DNA of 64,000 nt from Herbaspirillum sp. 3R11. GTDB taxonomy: Bacteria > Pseudomonadota > Gammaproteobacteria > Burkholderiales > Burkholderiaceae_D. The notes under the pieces are model-generated. The model was given only the letters and a program-made list of their open reading frames with translations, was not told the DNA's origin and did not search any database. The position numbers and the translations under genes were made by a program. Every line of letters starts with the position of its first letter. The first letter of the stretch is position 1. This document shows positions 45,181 to 53,385 of the stretch, piece by piece. The DNA lies in contig NZ_SPNJ01000001.1 in NCBI RefSeq assembly GCF_004563925.1, forward strand, positions 124,001-188,000. Reading direction: 5' to 3'.

Positions 45181-46389
45181 TCAGGTCCTCAATTTGTCAT
45201 GCGCCGTCTTCAGGCGCGCCACTCCGGTCCTGATTTCCTCCGGCGAGGCGGTGGCGAACGACAGTCGCAGCCGCGCCGGATCGGCGCCGCCGGCATAGAA
45301 CGCGCTGCCCGGCACATACATCACATTCTCAAGAACTGCTCGCTGCAATAGCGCATTGGCTTCCGTGCCATCGCGCCAGCGTGCCCACACGAACATGCCG
45401 CCTTGCGGGACCGTGACTTCCAGCGTGTCGCCGAAACATTCCTGCAAGGCTGCCAGCATGGTCTCGCAACGCTCCTTGTAGGTCGCAATGATGGTCGGCA
45501 AATGCCGCGCGAGGCAGCCGTCGTGCAGATAGCGCGCGGCGGCGAGCTGCATCCATGGCGCCGTGCACAGGTCGCCGGTTTGCTTGGCGATGACGGCGCG
45601 CCGCAGGATTTCGGCAGGGCCGCTCATCCAGCCGATGCGCAGGCCGGGTGCGACGATTTTCGACAGACTCGACAGATACACCAGCCAGTCGGCGCCGCCC
45701 GGCACATCGGCGGCGATTTCCAGCAGCAGCGGCTGCGGCGCACCGGCGAAGCGCAATTCACCGTAAGGGTCGTCTTCAATCACCAGCATCTGATAGCGCA
45801 CCGCCAGTTCCAGCAGATGGCGGCGGCGTGACGCCGGCAGGGTCGCGCCGGTCGGATTGGCGAAGGTCGGCACCACGTACAGCAGCTTGGGACGGGCGCC
45901 GGCCAGCAGCATTTTTTCCAGCGCCTGGGTATCCATGCCGTCGTCGTCGCTGGGGACTTCCAGCATCTCGGCATTGGCCAGCCGCAGCGCCTGTATCGCC
46001 GCTGGATAAGCCGGTCGTTCGATGGCTACGCAATCGCCCGGGCCAACCAGCACGCGCAGCAACAACTCGAAGGCTTGCTGCGAACCGGTCGTGACCAGCA
46101 GGTTCTCCACCGAGGCCTTGCCGCCGGTGCGTTCCTGCGTGAGTGCGCGCAGCGCTGCGGTCAGCGCCGGCACGCCTTCGGTCGCGCCGTATTGCAGGCA
46201 GGCCGTCGGTGACTCGCGCAACACGGCGGCGCCGCTGTGCGCCAGCGCTTCGGCGTCGAACAGCGCCGGCGACGGGTAGCCGCCGGCAAACGAGATCATG
46301 CCCTGCTGCTGGGTGTACTTGAACAGCTCGCGAATAGGGGAACCCTGCGGCGTCTGAAACGCGGGGTTAAAACGATAGGCTGGTTTCAT
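45181..46389 (-). CDS. Fold-I PLP aminotransferase (2-aminoadipate / MocR-type aminotransferase group)
   Basis: A 402-residue class I/II aminotransferase. The PLP lysine lies in SSLSKIVAPGLRIGW, with PTFANPTGATLP and IEDDPYGELRF upstream. The N-terminal ISFAGGYPSPALFD is shared with the LysN-like 2-aminoadipate and aromatic aminotransferases. Being the last gene of the 12-gene block that holds an ALDH7 enzyme and HglS, its likely job is 2-aminoadipate to 2-oxoadipate, as inference. The ATG at 46389 lacks a good Shine-Dalgarno. A frame reaching 46446 exists. An imperfect hairpin (46423-46458) precedes it. Confidence 0.85.
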   Translation of the reverse strand: MKPAYRFNPAFQTPQGSPIRELFKYTQQQGMISFAGGYPSPALFDAEALAHSGAAVLRESPTACLQYGATEGVPALTAALRALTQERTGGKASVENLLVTTGSQQAFELLLRVLVGPGDCVAIERPAYPAAIQALRLANAEMLEVPSDDDGMDTQALEKMLLAGARPKLLYVVPTFANPTGATLPASRRRHLLELAVRYQMLVIEDDPYGELRFAGAPQPLLLEIAADVPGGADWLVYLSSLSKIVAPGLRIGWMSGPAEILRRAVIAKQTGDLCTAPWMQLAAARYLHDGCLARHLPTIIATYKERCETMLAALQECFGDTLEVTVPQGGMFVWARWRDGTEANALLQRAVLENVMYVPGSAFYAGGADPARLRLSFATASPEEIRTGVARLKTAHDKLRT

Positions 46390-46522
46390 GGCGTGTGCAG
46401 GTGTGCAGAATGCGGAAGGAGAGGAAGCCGGCGGGCATGGAGCCATGCCGCCGGTTCCTGATAAATCCTGAAAAAGACTTCAGTCGTGTGTGCCGGACCG
46501 AGATCCGGCGCACCTAACCCAA

Positions 46523-47572
46523 TTACTGCTCAACCATGCGGTTCCAGCGGTTGTTCCACTCGGTGCGTTTTTCGTTGACCGAGTCCCAGTCGATGGTGTT
46601 CATGTTCTTGGTCAGGACTTCGGTCTTGCCGCCGAGTTTGGCCTGCGCCGCTTCGGTCAGCTTGACGTTGCGGTTGACCGGGATCGACGCGGCCATTTCC
46701 ATGCCCTTGGTTTGCGCCGGCACGCTCAGCAGATACTCGATCAGCTTTTGCGACAGGTCAGGCTCGCTGTTGTTCTTGAGCGCACAGGCGCCGACCATCA
46801 GCAGCACGCCGCCTTCTTTCGGCGTGACGAACTCGGCCGGGATGCCCTTGGCCTTGAGGTTGGCGATGGCAGTCACGGTCAGCGGGAAGATCGCGGCTTC
46901 GTTGGTCTGGATCATTTCCGAAATCTTGGCCGAGCTCGACAGATATTCGAGCACGTTGGGGCCGACCGAGGTAGGCCATTTCTTGAAGCCCGGCTCGACG
47001 TTCTTGTCGGTGCCGCCGACCAGGCGGTTGTACATCATGAAGCCATACAGGCCGAAGGTGCTGCTGGAGATGGATTGGAATACCACCTTCTGTTTGTACT
47101 TCGGATCGGCGAAATCCAGCCACGAGGTCGGCGCAGGCCAGCCCTTTTCAGCAAACATCTTCTTGTTGTAGCCGATGCCGACCACGCCCATGTCGACCGC
47201 CACGGCCTGATCGTTGGCCAGGCGGGCGAACGGATAGAGGTCCTTGAGCACGGGGGTGTCGCGCACTTTTTCGCACAGGCCCATGTTGACTGCGCGGTAC
47301 ATCACGCCGTCATCGAGGAACACCACGTGCATTTGCGGCTTGTCTTTTTGCGCCTGCATCTTGGCGATGATGTCGGACGAGGTGCCGGGCACGACCACCA
47401 CCTTGACGTTATTGGCTTTCTCGAAATCGGGGAAGATGCCGGTGGTGTAATTCTTTTCCATGGTGCCGCCGTTCATGCCGACGTACAGGGTTTTGGTCTG
47501 GGCCTGGGCAGACGACCACACGCCGAGGACGGCGGTCAGCATACAGGTCAGCGTCAGATATTTCATGTTCAT
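46523..47572 (-). CDS. ABC substrate-binding protein, spermidine/putrescine (PotD) type
   Basis: A 349-residue exported receptor with signal LTLTCMLTAVLGVWSSAQAQ, then KTLYVGMNGGTMEKNYTTGIFPDFEK, a pattern of the Fe/opine/polyamine receptor group. It belongs with the two permeases and ATPase in the same block. The gap before it holds a terminator-like hairpin (47602-47624), which may set its level apart from the enzymes. Ligand unknown. Pipecolate, lysine-derived opines or polyamines are candidates from context. Confidence 0.87.
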   Translation of the reverse strand: MNMKYLTLTCMLTAVLGVWSSAQAQTKTLYVGMNGGTMEKNYTTGIFPDFEKANNVKVVVVPGTSSDIIAKMQAQKDKPQMHVVFLDDGVMYRAVNMGLCEKVRDTPVLKDLYPFARLANDQAVAVDMGVVGIGYNKKMFAEKGWPAPTSWLDFADPKYKQKVVFQSISSSTFGLYGFMMYNRLVGGTDKNVEPGFKKWPTSVGPNVLEYLSSSAKISEMIQTNEAAIFPLTVTAIANLKAKGIPAEFVTPKEGGVLLMVGACALKNNSEPDLSQKLIEYLLSVPAQTKGMEMAASIPVNRNVKLTEAAQAKLGGKTEVLTKNMNTIDWDSVNEKRTEWNNRWNRMVEQ

Positions 47573-47591
47573 TTGTGGATCTCCTTGGCGG

Positions 47592-47624
47592 TAAAAACGA
47601 CCCCCGGAACCTTGGGCGCCGGGG
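47592..47624 (-). terminator. Terminator-like hairpin upstream of the binding-protein gene
   Basis: CCCCGG (47602-47607) and CCGGGG (47619-47624) form a 6-bp stem. On the minus strand GTCG and five T follow. It lies between the DAO-type gene and the binding-protein gene, so it may partly stop or slow transcription there. Confidence 0.45.
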
Positions 47625-47650
47625 AATTCAAACTTTTCAACTTGAAACGG

Positions 47651-48820
47651 TTAAACCCTTGATTCTTCTTTTGATGGCTGTTGAACTGCAAATCGCTTGA
47701 TTGAAAATGCGTCAATCGGGGTGCTGCTTTCTCCTTTGGTGACCAGTTCGGCGAGCACTTCGCCGACGGCCGGGGCGAGCTGGAAACCCGCCCCCGAAAA
47801 ACCGAATGCATGCAACAGGCCGGGCGTGGTGGCGCTCGGGCCGATGACCGGCTGGTGATCTGGCGTCTCGCCTTCGACGCCGCTCCAGGTACGGATCACC
47901 AGCGCGTTGCGTAGCGCCGGGACCATCTCCGTCAGCGCAGCCAGCGCCTTGAAGCTGGAGCTTGCACGCGGCCGCGTGGCATCCAGCGCCAGGTTGCCGA
48001 TGCCGCGACCGCCGCCGAGCACGACGTTGCCGCGCTCGACCTGGCGTGCATAAAACGCGCCGCCGACCACGCCCAGGCTCAGGTTCATCAGCGGCGGCAG
48101 CGGTTCGGTCACGCACATGTTGGGATAGATCGCCTGTTCGGAGACGGTGTCGCCGAAATGTTCGGCGATCTCCTTGCCCCAGGCGCCGCTGCAATTGAGC
48201 AGGAAGCGGCTGCGCACGCGCTCGCCGCGGCTGTTGATCAGTACGAAATAATTGCCGTCGAAACTGCATTCCCGGACGGCGCTCTGTTGCAGCAGTCGTG
48301 CGCCGGCCTGTTCGGCGGCGCGCGCAAAAGCGGCGGCGATCAGGCGCGGATTGGCGTGACCGTCTTCGGCGCACAGCGATGCGCCATAAGCCTGCTTGCC
48401 GATCCACGGATAGCGCCGCCGCAGGGCCTCGGCTTCGAGCAATTCGAGTTCCAGTCCGTAAGCGGCCGCCATCTCGCGATAGGCGATCAGCTCTTGCATG
48501 TCGGCGTCGCTGCGCGCCAGTTTCAGATGGCCGGAGGCGATGTATTCGCCGTCGCTGCCGATGGTTTGTTCTAGTCGCCGCCAGATCGCATGCGCGCGCT
48601 GCGACAGCGGCAACTGGCAGGCGGCGCGACCCTGGCGGCGCACGCCGCCGTAGTTCACGCCGCTGGCCTGCGCCCCGCACCAGCCTTGTTCGAGCACGAC
48701 TACCGAGCGTTGCTGGCGGCGCAATTCCAGCGCCGCCGAGGTGCCCATGAGGCCGCCGCCGATGATGGCGACGTCGGTGTCGATGATGCTGTTGACCTGC
48801 TTGTCGGCTGGCTTGCTCAT
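47651..48820 (-). CDS. DAO-family FAD oxidoreductase, beta-type subunit of a heterotrimeric amine dehydrogenase
   Basis: A 389-residue FAD enzyme with VAIIGGGLMGTSAALELRRQ near residue 17, then VNYGGVRRQGR (the loop near the flavin), and the C-terminal FGFSGAGFQLAPAVGEVLAEL. It resembles the substrate-oxidising subunit of opine, hydrogen cyanide synthase (HcnC) and D-hydroxyproline/proline dehydrogenase complexes, and also L-pipecolate oxidase AmaA. It is coupled to the upstream FAD subunit by ATGA (48817-48820), which in turn is coupled to a 2Fe-2S subunit. Predicted reaction: oxidation of a cyclic or secondary amine to an imine. Confidence 0.87.
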   Translation of the reverse strand: MSKPADKQVNSIIDTDVAIIGGGLMGTSAALELRRQQRSVVVLEQGWCGAQASGVNYGGVRRQGRAACQLPLSQRAHAIWRRLEQTIGSDGEYIASGHLKLARSDADMQELIAYREMAAAYGLELELLEAEALRRRYPWIGKQAYGASLCAEDGHANPRLIAAAFARAAEQAGARLLQQSAVRECSFDGNYFVLINSRGERVRSRFLLNCSGAWGKEIAEHFGDTVSEQAIYPNMCVTEPLPPLMNLSLGVVGGAFYARQVERGNVVLGGGRGIGNLALDATRPRASSSFKALAALTEMVPALRNALVIRTWSGVEGETPDHQPVIGPSATTPGLLHAFGFSGAGFQLAPAVGEVLAELVTKGESSTPIDAFSIKRFAVQQPSKEESRV

Positions 48821-50238
48821 GTCTGTTCTTCCGCAGCCAGCGCGGCGCTGACCGGTATCGGCTTGACCGGGGCCTGCACGCGCAGGCGGCCCGCTTCGGC
48901 GACGCTGACGCCGGTGGCGTGGGCCAGAATTTCTGCTGCAGCCGCGCCGCACATGCGGCCCTGGCAGCGGCCCATGCCAACACGCGTCATCGCCTTGAGG
49001 CGATTGATTTCAACGGTGCCTTCCTGCTGCACGCTGCGGCGCAATTGTCCGGCGGTGATTTCTTCGCAGCGGCAGATCACCAGATCGTCGGCGCAGTCGC
49101 GCGCCCAGTGCACGGCGGTGGGGAAGGCCGTCTCCAGTCCCTGGCGGAATTGCAGGTTGCTGCGCAGGGTTTGCGCAAGCCGCCTGCTCTCTTGTTCCGC
49201 TGCTGTTTTGGCGGCGGCGTTCGCCGGCAGGCCAAGGTCTTGCAGCAATGCCAGTGCGGCGGCGCGTCCGCTCAGTTCGGCGGCGTCGGCGCCGGCGATG
49301 CCGCTGCCGTCGCCGGCCAGATACACGCCGGGCACGCTGCTGCGGCCGGCGTCATCGCGTTGCGGCAGCCATTGCTGGTTGAGTTCATCGAAGACGAAAT
49401 GGCAACCGGCCAATTCGGCGAGCTGGGTTTCCGAACGCAGGCCGAAGCCGGTCGCCAGCGCATCGCAGGCGATCTCGGTGGTCTTGCCGCCGCGCGTCCA
49501 GCGCAGGCTTTGGATGGCTTGCTTGCCATCGGCGGCGATCTGTTCGACGCCGTCCAGGAGCGGGATTCCTTTGACGCGCAGCCATCCCATGAAATACAGA
49601 CCTTTGGCGAACGTAACCGGCTGGCGCAGCAGCGCCGGCAGTGCGCGCAGCTTGCCGCCGAAGCGCGCGGTATCGAGTACGGCGACCACATTGGCGCCGG
49701 CCTTGGTGTATTGATAGGCCAGCAAATACAGCAGCGGACCGGAGCCGGCGATGACGACGCGACCGTCGAGCACGCAGCCCTGCGCCTTGAGCGCGACCTG
49801 CGCTGCGCCCAGCGTGTACACACCGGGCAGCGTCCAGCCGGGGAAGGGCATGACGCGGTCGAGCGCGCCGGTGCACAGGATCAGGTGCGAGTAAGCTTGT
49901 TCGGCATGGCGTTGCGCGTGCAGCAGGTCGAGTTGTCCGGGATGGCCAGGCATGCAGTTCCATACCAGTGTGTCGGGACGGTAATCGATCTTTGCGCGCA
50001 GTTGTTCGAAGCTGTTGTGCAGCGCTTCGGCCTTGGCGGCTTCGAAGCCGTAGAGTTCTTTCTTCGAGCGTACAAAACCCGGCGGCGGCTGGCGGTAAAT
50101 CTGGCCGCCGGCGCGCCGGTTTTCGTCGATGACGATCGGACGCAGGCCGGCTTCCACCAGCGTCTGCGCCGCGCGCACGCCGGCCGGTCCGGCGCCGATG
50201 ATGACAATGTTCGGGGAGGTCGGGGCGGCGGCGTTCAT
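48817..50238 (-). CDS. FAD/NAD(P)-type oxidoreductase subunit with C-terminal [2Fe-2S] domain (HcnB/OoxA type)
   Basis: A 473-residue subunit. Its N-terminal FAD domain starts IVIIGAGPAGVRAAQTLVEAG, and a second dinucleotide fold has VVIAGSGPLLYLLAYQYTKAG. The C-terminus has a BFD-like 2Fe-2S domain with Cys in ICRCEEIT and GRCQGRMCG. It passes electrons from the DAO-type subunit and acts in a heterotrimer with the small ferredoxin-like protein encoded just before it. Both ends overlap neighbours by ATGA, so the three subunits are made together. Confidence 0.88.
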   Translation of the reverse strand: MNAAAPTSPNIVIIGAGPAGVRAAQTLVEAGLRPIVIDENRRAGGQIYRQPPPGFVRSKKELYGFEAAKAEALHNSFEQLRAKIDYRPDTLVWNCMPGHPGQLDLLHAQRHAEQAYSHLILCTGALDRVMPFPGWTLPGVYTLGAAQVALKAQGCVLDGRVVIAGSGPLLYLLAYQYTKAGANVVAVLDTARFGGKLRALPALLRQPVTFAKGLYFMGWLRVKGIPLLDGVEQIAADGKQAIQSLRWTRGGKTTEIACDALATGFGLRSETQLAELAGCHFVFDELNQQWLPQRDDAGRSSVPGVYLAGDGSGIAGADAAELSGRAAALALLQDLGLPANAAAKTAAEQESRRLAQTLRSNLQFRQGLETAFPTAVHWARDCADDLVICRCEEITAGQLRRSVQQEGTVEINRLKAMTRVGMGRCQGRMCGAAAAEILAHATGVSVAEAGRLRVQAPVKPIPVSAALAAEEQT

Positions 50239-50540
50239 GCGGTGTCTCCTGCGACCGTCGGAACCGTGCCGCTGAGCAGGCGCATGCCTTCCGCAATCTC
50301 GGTGGTGCACGCACGCACGGCGCCGCCGTCTTCACTGCGCATCCAGCAATCCTGGCAGCAGCCGATCAGGCAAAATCCGGCGCGCGGCGCACCGCTGAAT
50401 TCGCTGCGGCGCAACTGATCGGCCTGCGTCAATACCGCCGTCAGTACGCTGTCGCCGGCGCGCGCGCTGAGCGGCTTGCCGTCGAGCCAGAACGAAACGC
50501 TCTTGCGTTCCTGTTCGGCCACGCGCCTGAGCAGGCTCAT
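50235..50540 (-). CDS. Small [2Fe-2S] subunit of the amine dehydrogenase (HcnA type)
   Basis: A 101-residue ferredoxin-like protein. Cys57, Cys62, Cys65 and Cys78 fit C-x4-C-x2-C-x12-C. Its length and fold match HcnA and the gamma subunit of opine or hydroxyproline dehydrogenases. The start overlaps the permease stop (ATGA at 50537-50540) and the stop overlaps the next start, so import and oxidation genes are tightly coupled. Confidence 0.87.
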   Translation of the reverse strand: MSLLRRVAEQERKSVSFWLDGKPLSARAGDSVLTAVLTQADQLRRSEFSGAPRAGFCLIGCCQDCWMRSEDGGAVRACTTEIAEGMRLLSGTVPTVAGDTA

Positions 50541-51343
50541 ACACGTTCTCCGATGAGGATGCGGTCGAGACCGTACAGGCGATCAAGAATCAGCATGGCG
50601 CCGCCGGTGATCAGGATCATCAGCGCCGACACCGAGGCCATCATCGGATCGATCGATTCGGTGGCGTACATGTACATGCGTACCGGCAGCGTGACGGTGG
50701 CCGGCGTGGTGACGAAGATCGACATCGTCAGCTCGTCGAAACTGTTGATGAAGGCCAGCATCCAGCCGCCGCTCAGGCCAGGCAGGATCGCCGGCAGCGT
50801 GATGCGGCGAAACACCGTCCACGGCCCGGCGCCCAGCGACTGCGCGGCCTGTTCGCTGCTGCGGTCGATGCCCATCACCGCCGCCAGCACCATGCGCAGC
50901 ACGTAGGGCGTGATGACCACGGTATGCGCCACGACCAGCCAGAAGAACGAACCGGTAATTCCCATCACCGAAAACATGCGCATGAAGGCCACGCCCAGCA
51001 CCAGTGAAGGAATGATCAGCGGCGACAGGAACAAGCCGTTGAGCGCGTCCCGTCCGGGAAAGCGATAACGTCCCAGCGCCAGGCCGGCAGGCAGCGCGAT
51101 GCATACCGACAGCGTGGCCGACATCAGCGCCAGTTGCAGGCTGTTGTAGAAGGACTGCAAAAAGTCAGGGTGATCGAACACCGCCTTGAACCAGCGCAGG
51201 GAAGCACCATAGCCGCCGGCGAACGGCAATGACAAGGTGTCTTGCGCCGTGAAGGCGACCAGGCATACCAGCACCAGCGGCGCCAGCACGAAGGTCACCA
51301 CCAGCGTGTGAAAGAGCAGGGCAATCGGACCGTTGCTTCGCAT
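50537..51343 (-). CDS. ABC permease, PotC type
   Basis: A 268-residue inner-membrane permease with six TM helices and the EAA loop SLGAGPWTVFRRITLPAILPG. It pairs with the PotB-type permease encoded 13 bases upstream. Translation is coupled to the downstream 2Fe-2S subunit gene. Confidence 0.9.
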   Translation of the reverse strand: MRSNGPIALLFHTLVVTFVLAPLVLVCLVAFTAQDTLSLPFAGGYGASLRWFKAVFDHPDFLQSFYNSLQLALMSATLSVCIALPAGLALGRYRFPGRDALNGLFLSPLIIPSLVLGVAFMRMFSVMGITGSFFWLVVAHTVVITPYVLRMVLAAVMGIDRSSEQAAQSLGAGPWTVFRRITLPAILPGLSGGWMLAFINSFDELTMSIFVTTPATVTLPVRMYMYATESIDPMMASVSALMILITGGAMLILDRLYGLDRILIGERV

Positions 51344-51356
51344 GTTCTTGTCTCCG

Positions 51357-52232
51357 TCAGCCCAGGGTCTTGGAATAGCGGCGTTCCAGGATCCGGTTGT
51401 AAGTCATCATGATGATCAGATTGGCGACCAGCAGCACGATGGCGATCGAGGCGCCCAGCGGCCAGTTGAGCGAACCGAGGAATTCGTCGTACACGGTGGT
51501 GGCGACCATCTTCAGGCGGCGTCCGCCCAGCAGGCCGGGAATCGCGAAGGCGCTGGCGCTCAGGCCGAACACGATCAGGCTGCCCGAGAGCACACCGGGC
51601 GCGACTTGCGGCAACAGGATCCGGCGCAGCACGGTCGCTTGCGAAGCATTGAGCGACAAGGCCGCGTGTTCCACGGTCGGGTCCAGCCGTTGCAGCGCAG
51701 TCCACACCGGGATCACCATGAACGGCAGCATCACGTGCACCAGCGCCACCACGATCGCACCGGAGGTGTAGAGCATCTTCACCGGCGCCATGCCCAGGGC
51801 TTGCAGGGCGTGGTTGATGAGGCCGTCGGCGCTGAGCAGCATGCTCCAGCCGAACGCGCGCACCACCACCGACACCAGCAACGGCGCCAGGATCACGATC
51901 AGGAAGAAGGCCCGCCACTTGCGACTCATGCGGCTGAGTACATAGGCTTCCGGCGCGCCCACGATGACGCAGATCAGCGTGGTCAGTCCGGCGATCCAGA
52001 AGGTGCGCCAGAAAATGCGCAGGTAATAATCGTCGCCGAAGATCGCCAGGTAATTGTGCAGGTCATAGGTCGACTTGATGCCGACGCTGTCGTCGTAGCT
52101 GTTGAGCGCTAGCAGCGCGGTCAGCAGCAGCGGCACCAGCACCATCGTGGCGAACAGCAGCGTGGCCGGCGCCGTCAGGATATAGGGCAGCGACCGCTTC
52201 GGCTTGAGAGTGGAAGCAGCGCGGTCAGACAT
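51357..52232 (-). CDS. ABC permease, PotB type
   Basis: A 291-residue permease with six TM helices and the EAA loop SLNASQATVLRRILLPQVAPG. Its start lies eight bases inside the 3' end of the ATPase gene. With the PotC-type protein it forms the channel of a polyamine/opine-type importer. Confidence 0.9.
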   Translation of the reverse strand: MSDRAASTLKPKRSLPYILTAPATLLFATMVLVPLLLTALLALNSYDDSVGIKSTYDLHNYLAIFGDDYYLRIFWRTFWIAGLTTLICVIVGAPEAYVLSRMSRKWRAFFLIVILAPLLVSVVVRAFGWSMLLSADGLINHALQALGMAPVKMLYTSGAIVVALVHVMLPFMVIPVWTALQRLDPTVEHAALSLNASQATVLRRILLPQVAPGVLSGSLIVFGLSASAFAIPGLLGGRRLKMVATTVYDEFLGSLNWPLGASIAIVLLVANLIIMMTYNRILERRYSKTLG

Positions 52233-53301
52233 GCGCGCTCCGCGTTGATTGTGACTCGACTGCGCGCATGGCCGACGTCGGCCAGCGCAGCGACACGCGC
52301 TGGCCCGGCTGACAGGAAGTCTGGCCGTTGTTCTTCAGGATCACCAGGATGTCGCCGCAATCGGTCTCGAAGCGGTATAGCCATTGATTGCCGAGGAAGA
52401 AGCTGGAGGCGACCACGCCGCCCAATTGTTCTTCGGCTTCGGTACAGCATTCGATTTTTTCCGGACGGATGCACAGCGTGGTGCGCTCGCCGACTGCCAG
52501 TTCGGTGCCTTGCACTTCCAGCACATGATTGCCGACGCGCACGCCGGCGCTGCCGTCCCTGACCCATTCGACCGTGCCGGGCAAGAGATTGGCCTTGCCG
52601 ACGAATTGCGAGACGAAGGCATTGACCGGATTTTCGTAGGTCTCCAGCGGCTTGCCGATCTGCACCGCATGACCGGCTTCCATCACCACCACGCGGTCGC
52701 TCATGGAGAGCGCTTCGGATTGATCGTGCGTGACCATGATGGTGGTGGTGCCGACCTTGCGCTGGATTTCACGCAATTCGATCTGCATTTCTTCGCGCAG
52801 CTTGGCGTCGAGGTTGGACATCGGTTCGTCCAACAGCAGAATCGGCGGCTGGATCACCAGCGCGCGCGCCAGCGCCACGCGCTGACGCTGGCCGCCGGAC
52901 AATTCACGCGGATAGCGATGGCCGAATTTGTCGAGATGCACCAGCGCCAACGCCTGCTTGACGCGCTCGGCGCTTTCCGCTGCGCCAACCTTGCGCATCT
53001 CCAATCCGAACTTGACGTTGTCAGCCACCGTCATGTGCGGGAACAGCGCATAGCTCTGGAACACGATGCCCAGTCCGCGCCGGTTGGGCTTCTCGTTGGT
53101 GATGTCTCGACCGTTGAGCAGGATGCGTCCGGCGCTGGCTTCGACGAAGCCGGCGATCATCTGCAAGGTCGTGGTCTTGCCGCAGCCGGAGGGGCCGAGC
53201 AGCGAGACGAACTCGCCTTTTTCGACGGTCAGGTCAAGGTTCTCGACGGCGGTGAAATCGCCGTAGCGCTTGGACAGGTTTTCCAACTTGAGGAACGACA
53301 T
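52225..53301 (-). CDS. ABC importer ATPase, PotA type
   Basis: A 358-residue ATPase with Walker A GPSGCGKTT, the signature LSGGQRQRVALARAL, Walker B ILLLDEPMSNLD and the His-loop THDQSEAL. A C-terminal TOBE domain (about 280-345) is typical of Pot/opine importers. It energises the two permeases encoded after it. Confidence 0.93.
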   Translation of the reverse strand: MSFLKLENLSKRYGDFTAVENLDLTVEKGEFVSLLGPSGCGKTTTLQMIAGFVEASAGRILLNGRDITNEKPNRRGLGIVFQSYALFPHMTVADNVKFGLEMRKVGAAESAERVKQALALVHLDKFGHRYPRELSGGQRQRVALARALVIQPPILLLDEPMSNLDAKLREEMQIELREIQRKVGTTTIMVTHDQSEALSMSDRVVVMEAGHAVQIGKPLETYENPVNAFVSQFVGKANLLPGTVEWVRDGSAGVRVGNHVLEVQGTELAVGERTTLCIRPEKIECCTEAEEQLGGVVASSFFLGNQWLYRFETDCGDILVILKNNGQTSCQPGQRVSLRWPTSAMRAVESQSTRSAHV

Positions 53302-53324
53302 CGATGCATCTCCGGTGGCTATTT

Positions 53325-53348
53325 ATTGCTGTTGTTATTGCTGTTGTT
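53325..53348. repeat. 12-bp perfect tandem repeat
   Basis: ATTGCTGTTGTT occurs twice in direct succession in the gap between the ALDH and ATPase genes, about 25-45 bases upstream of the ATPase start. A change in copy number would move the ALDH 3' end away from the ATPase ribosome binding site. Confidence 0.8.
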
Positions 53349-53385
53349 TATTTCTTTCATGGCGCGGTGACGGTGAGGTCGGCGC

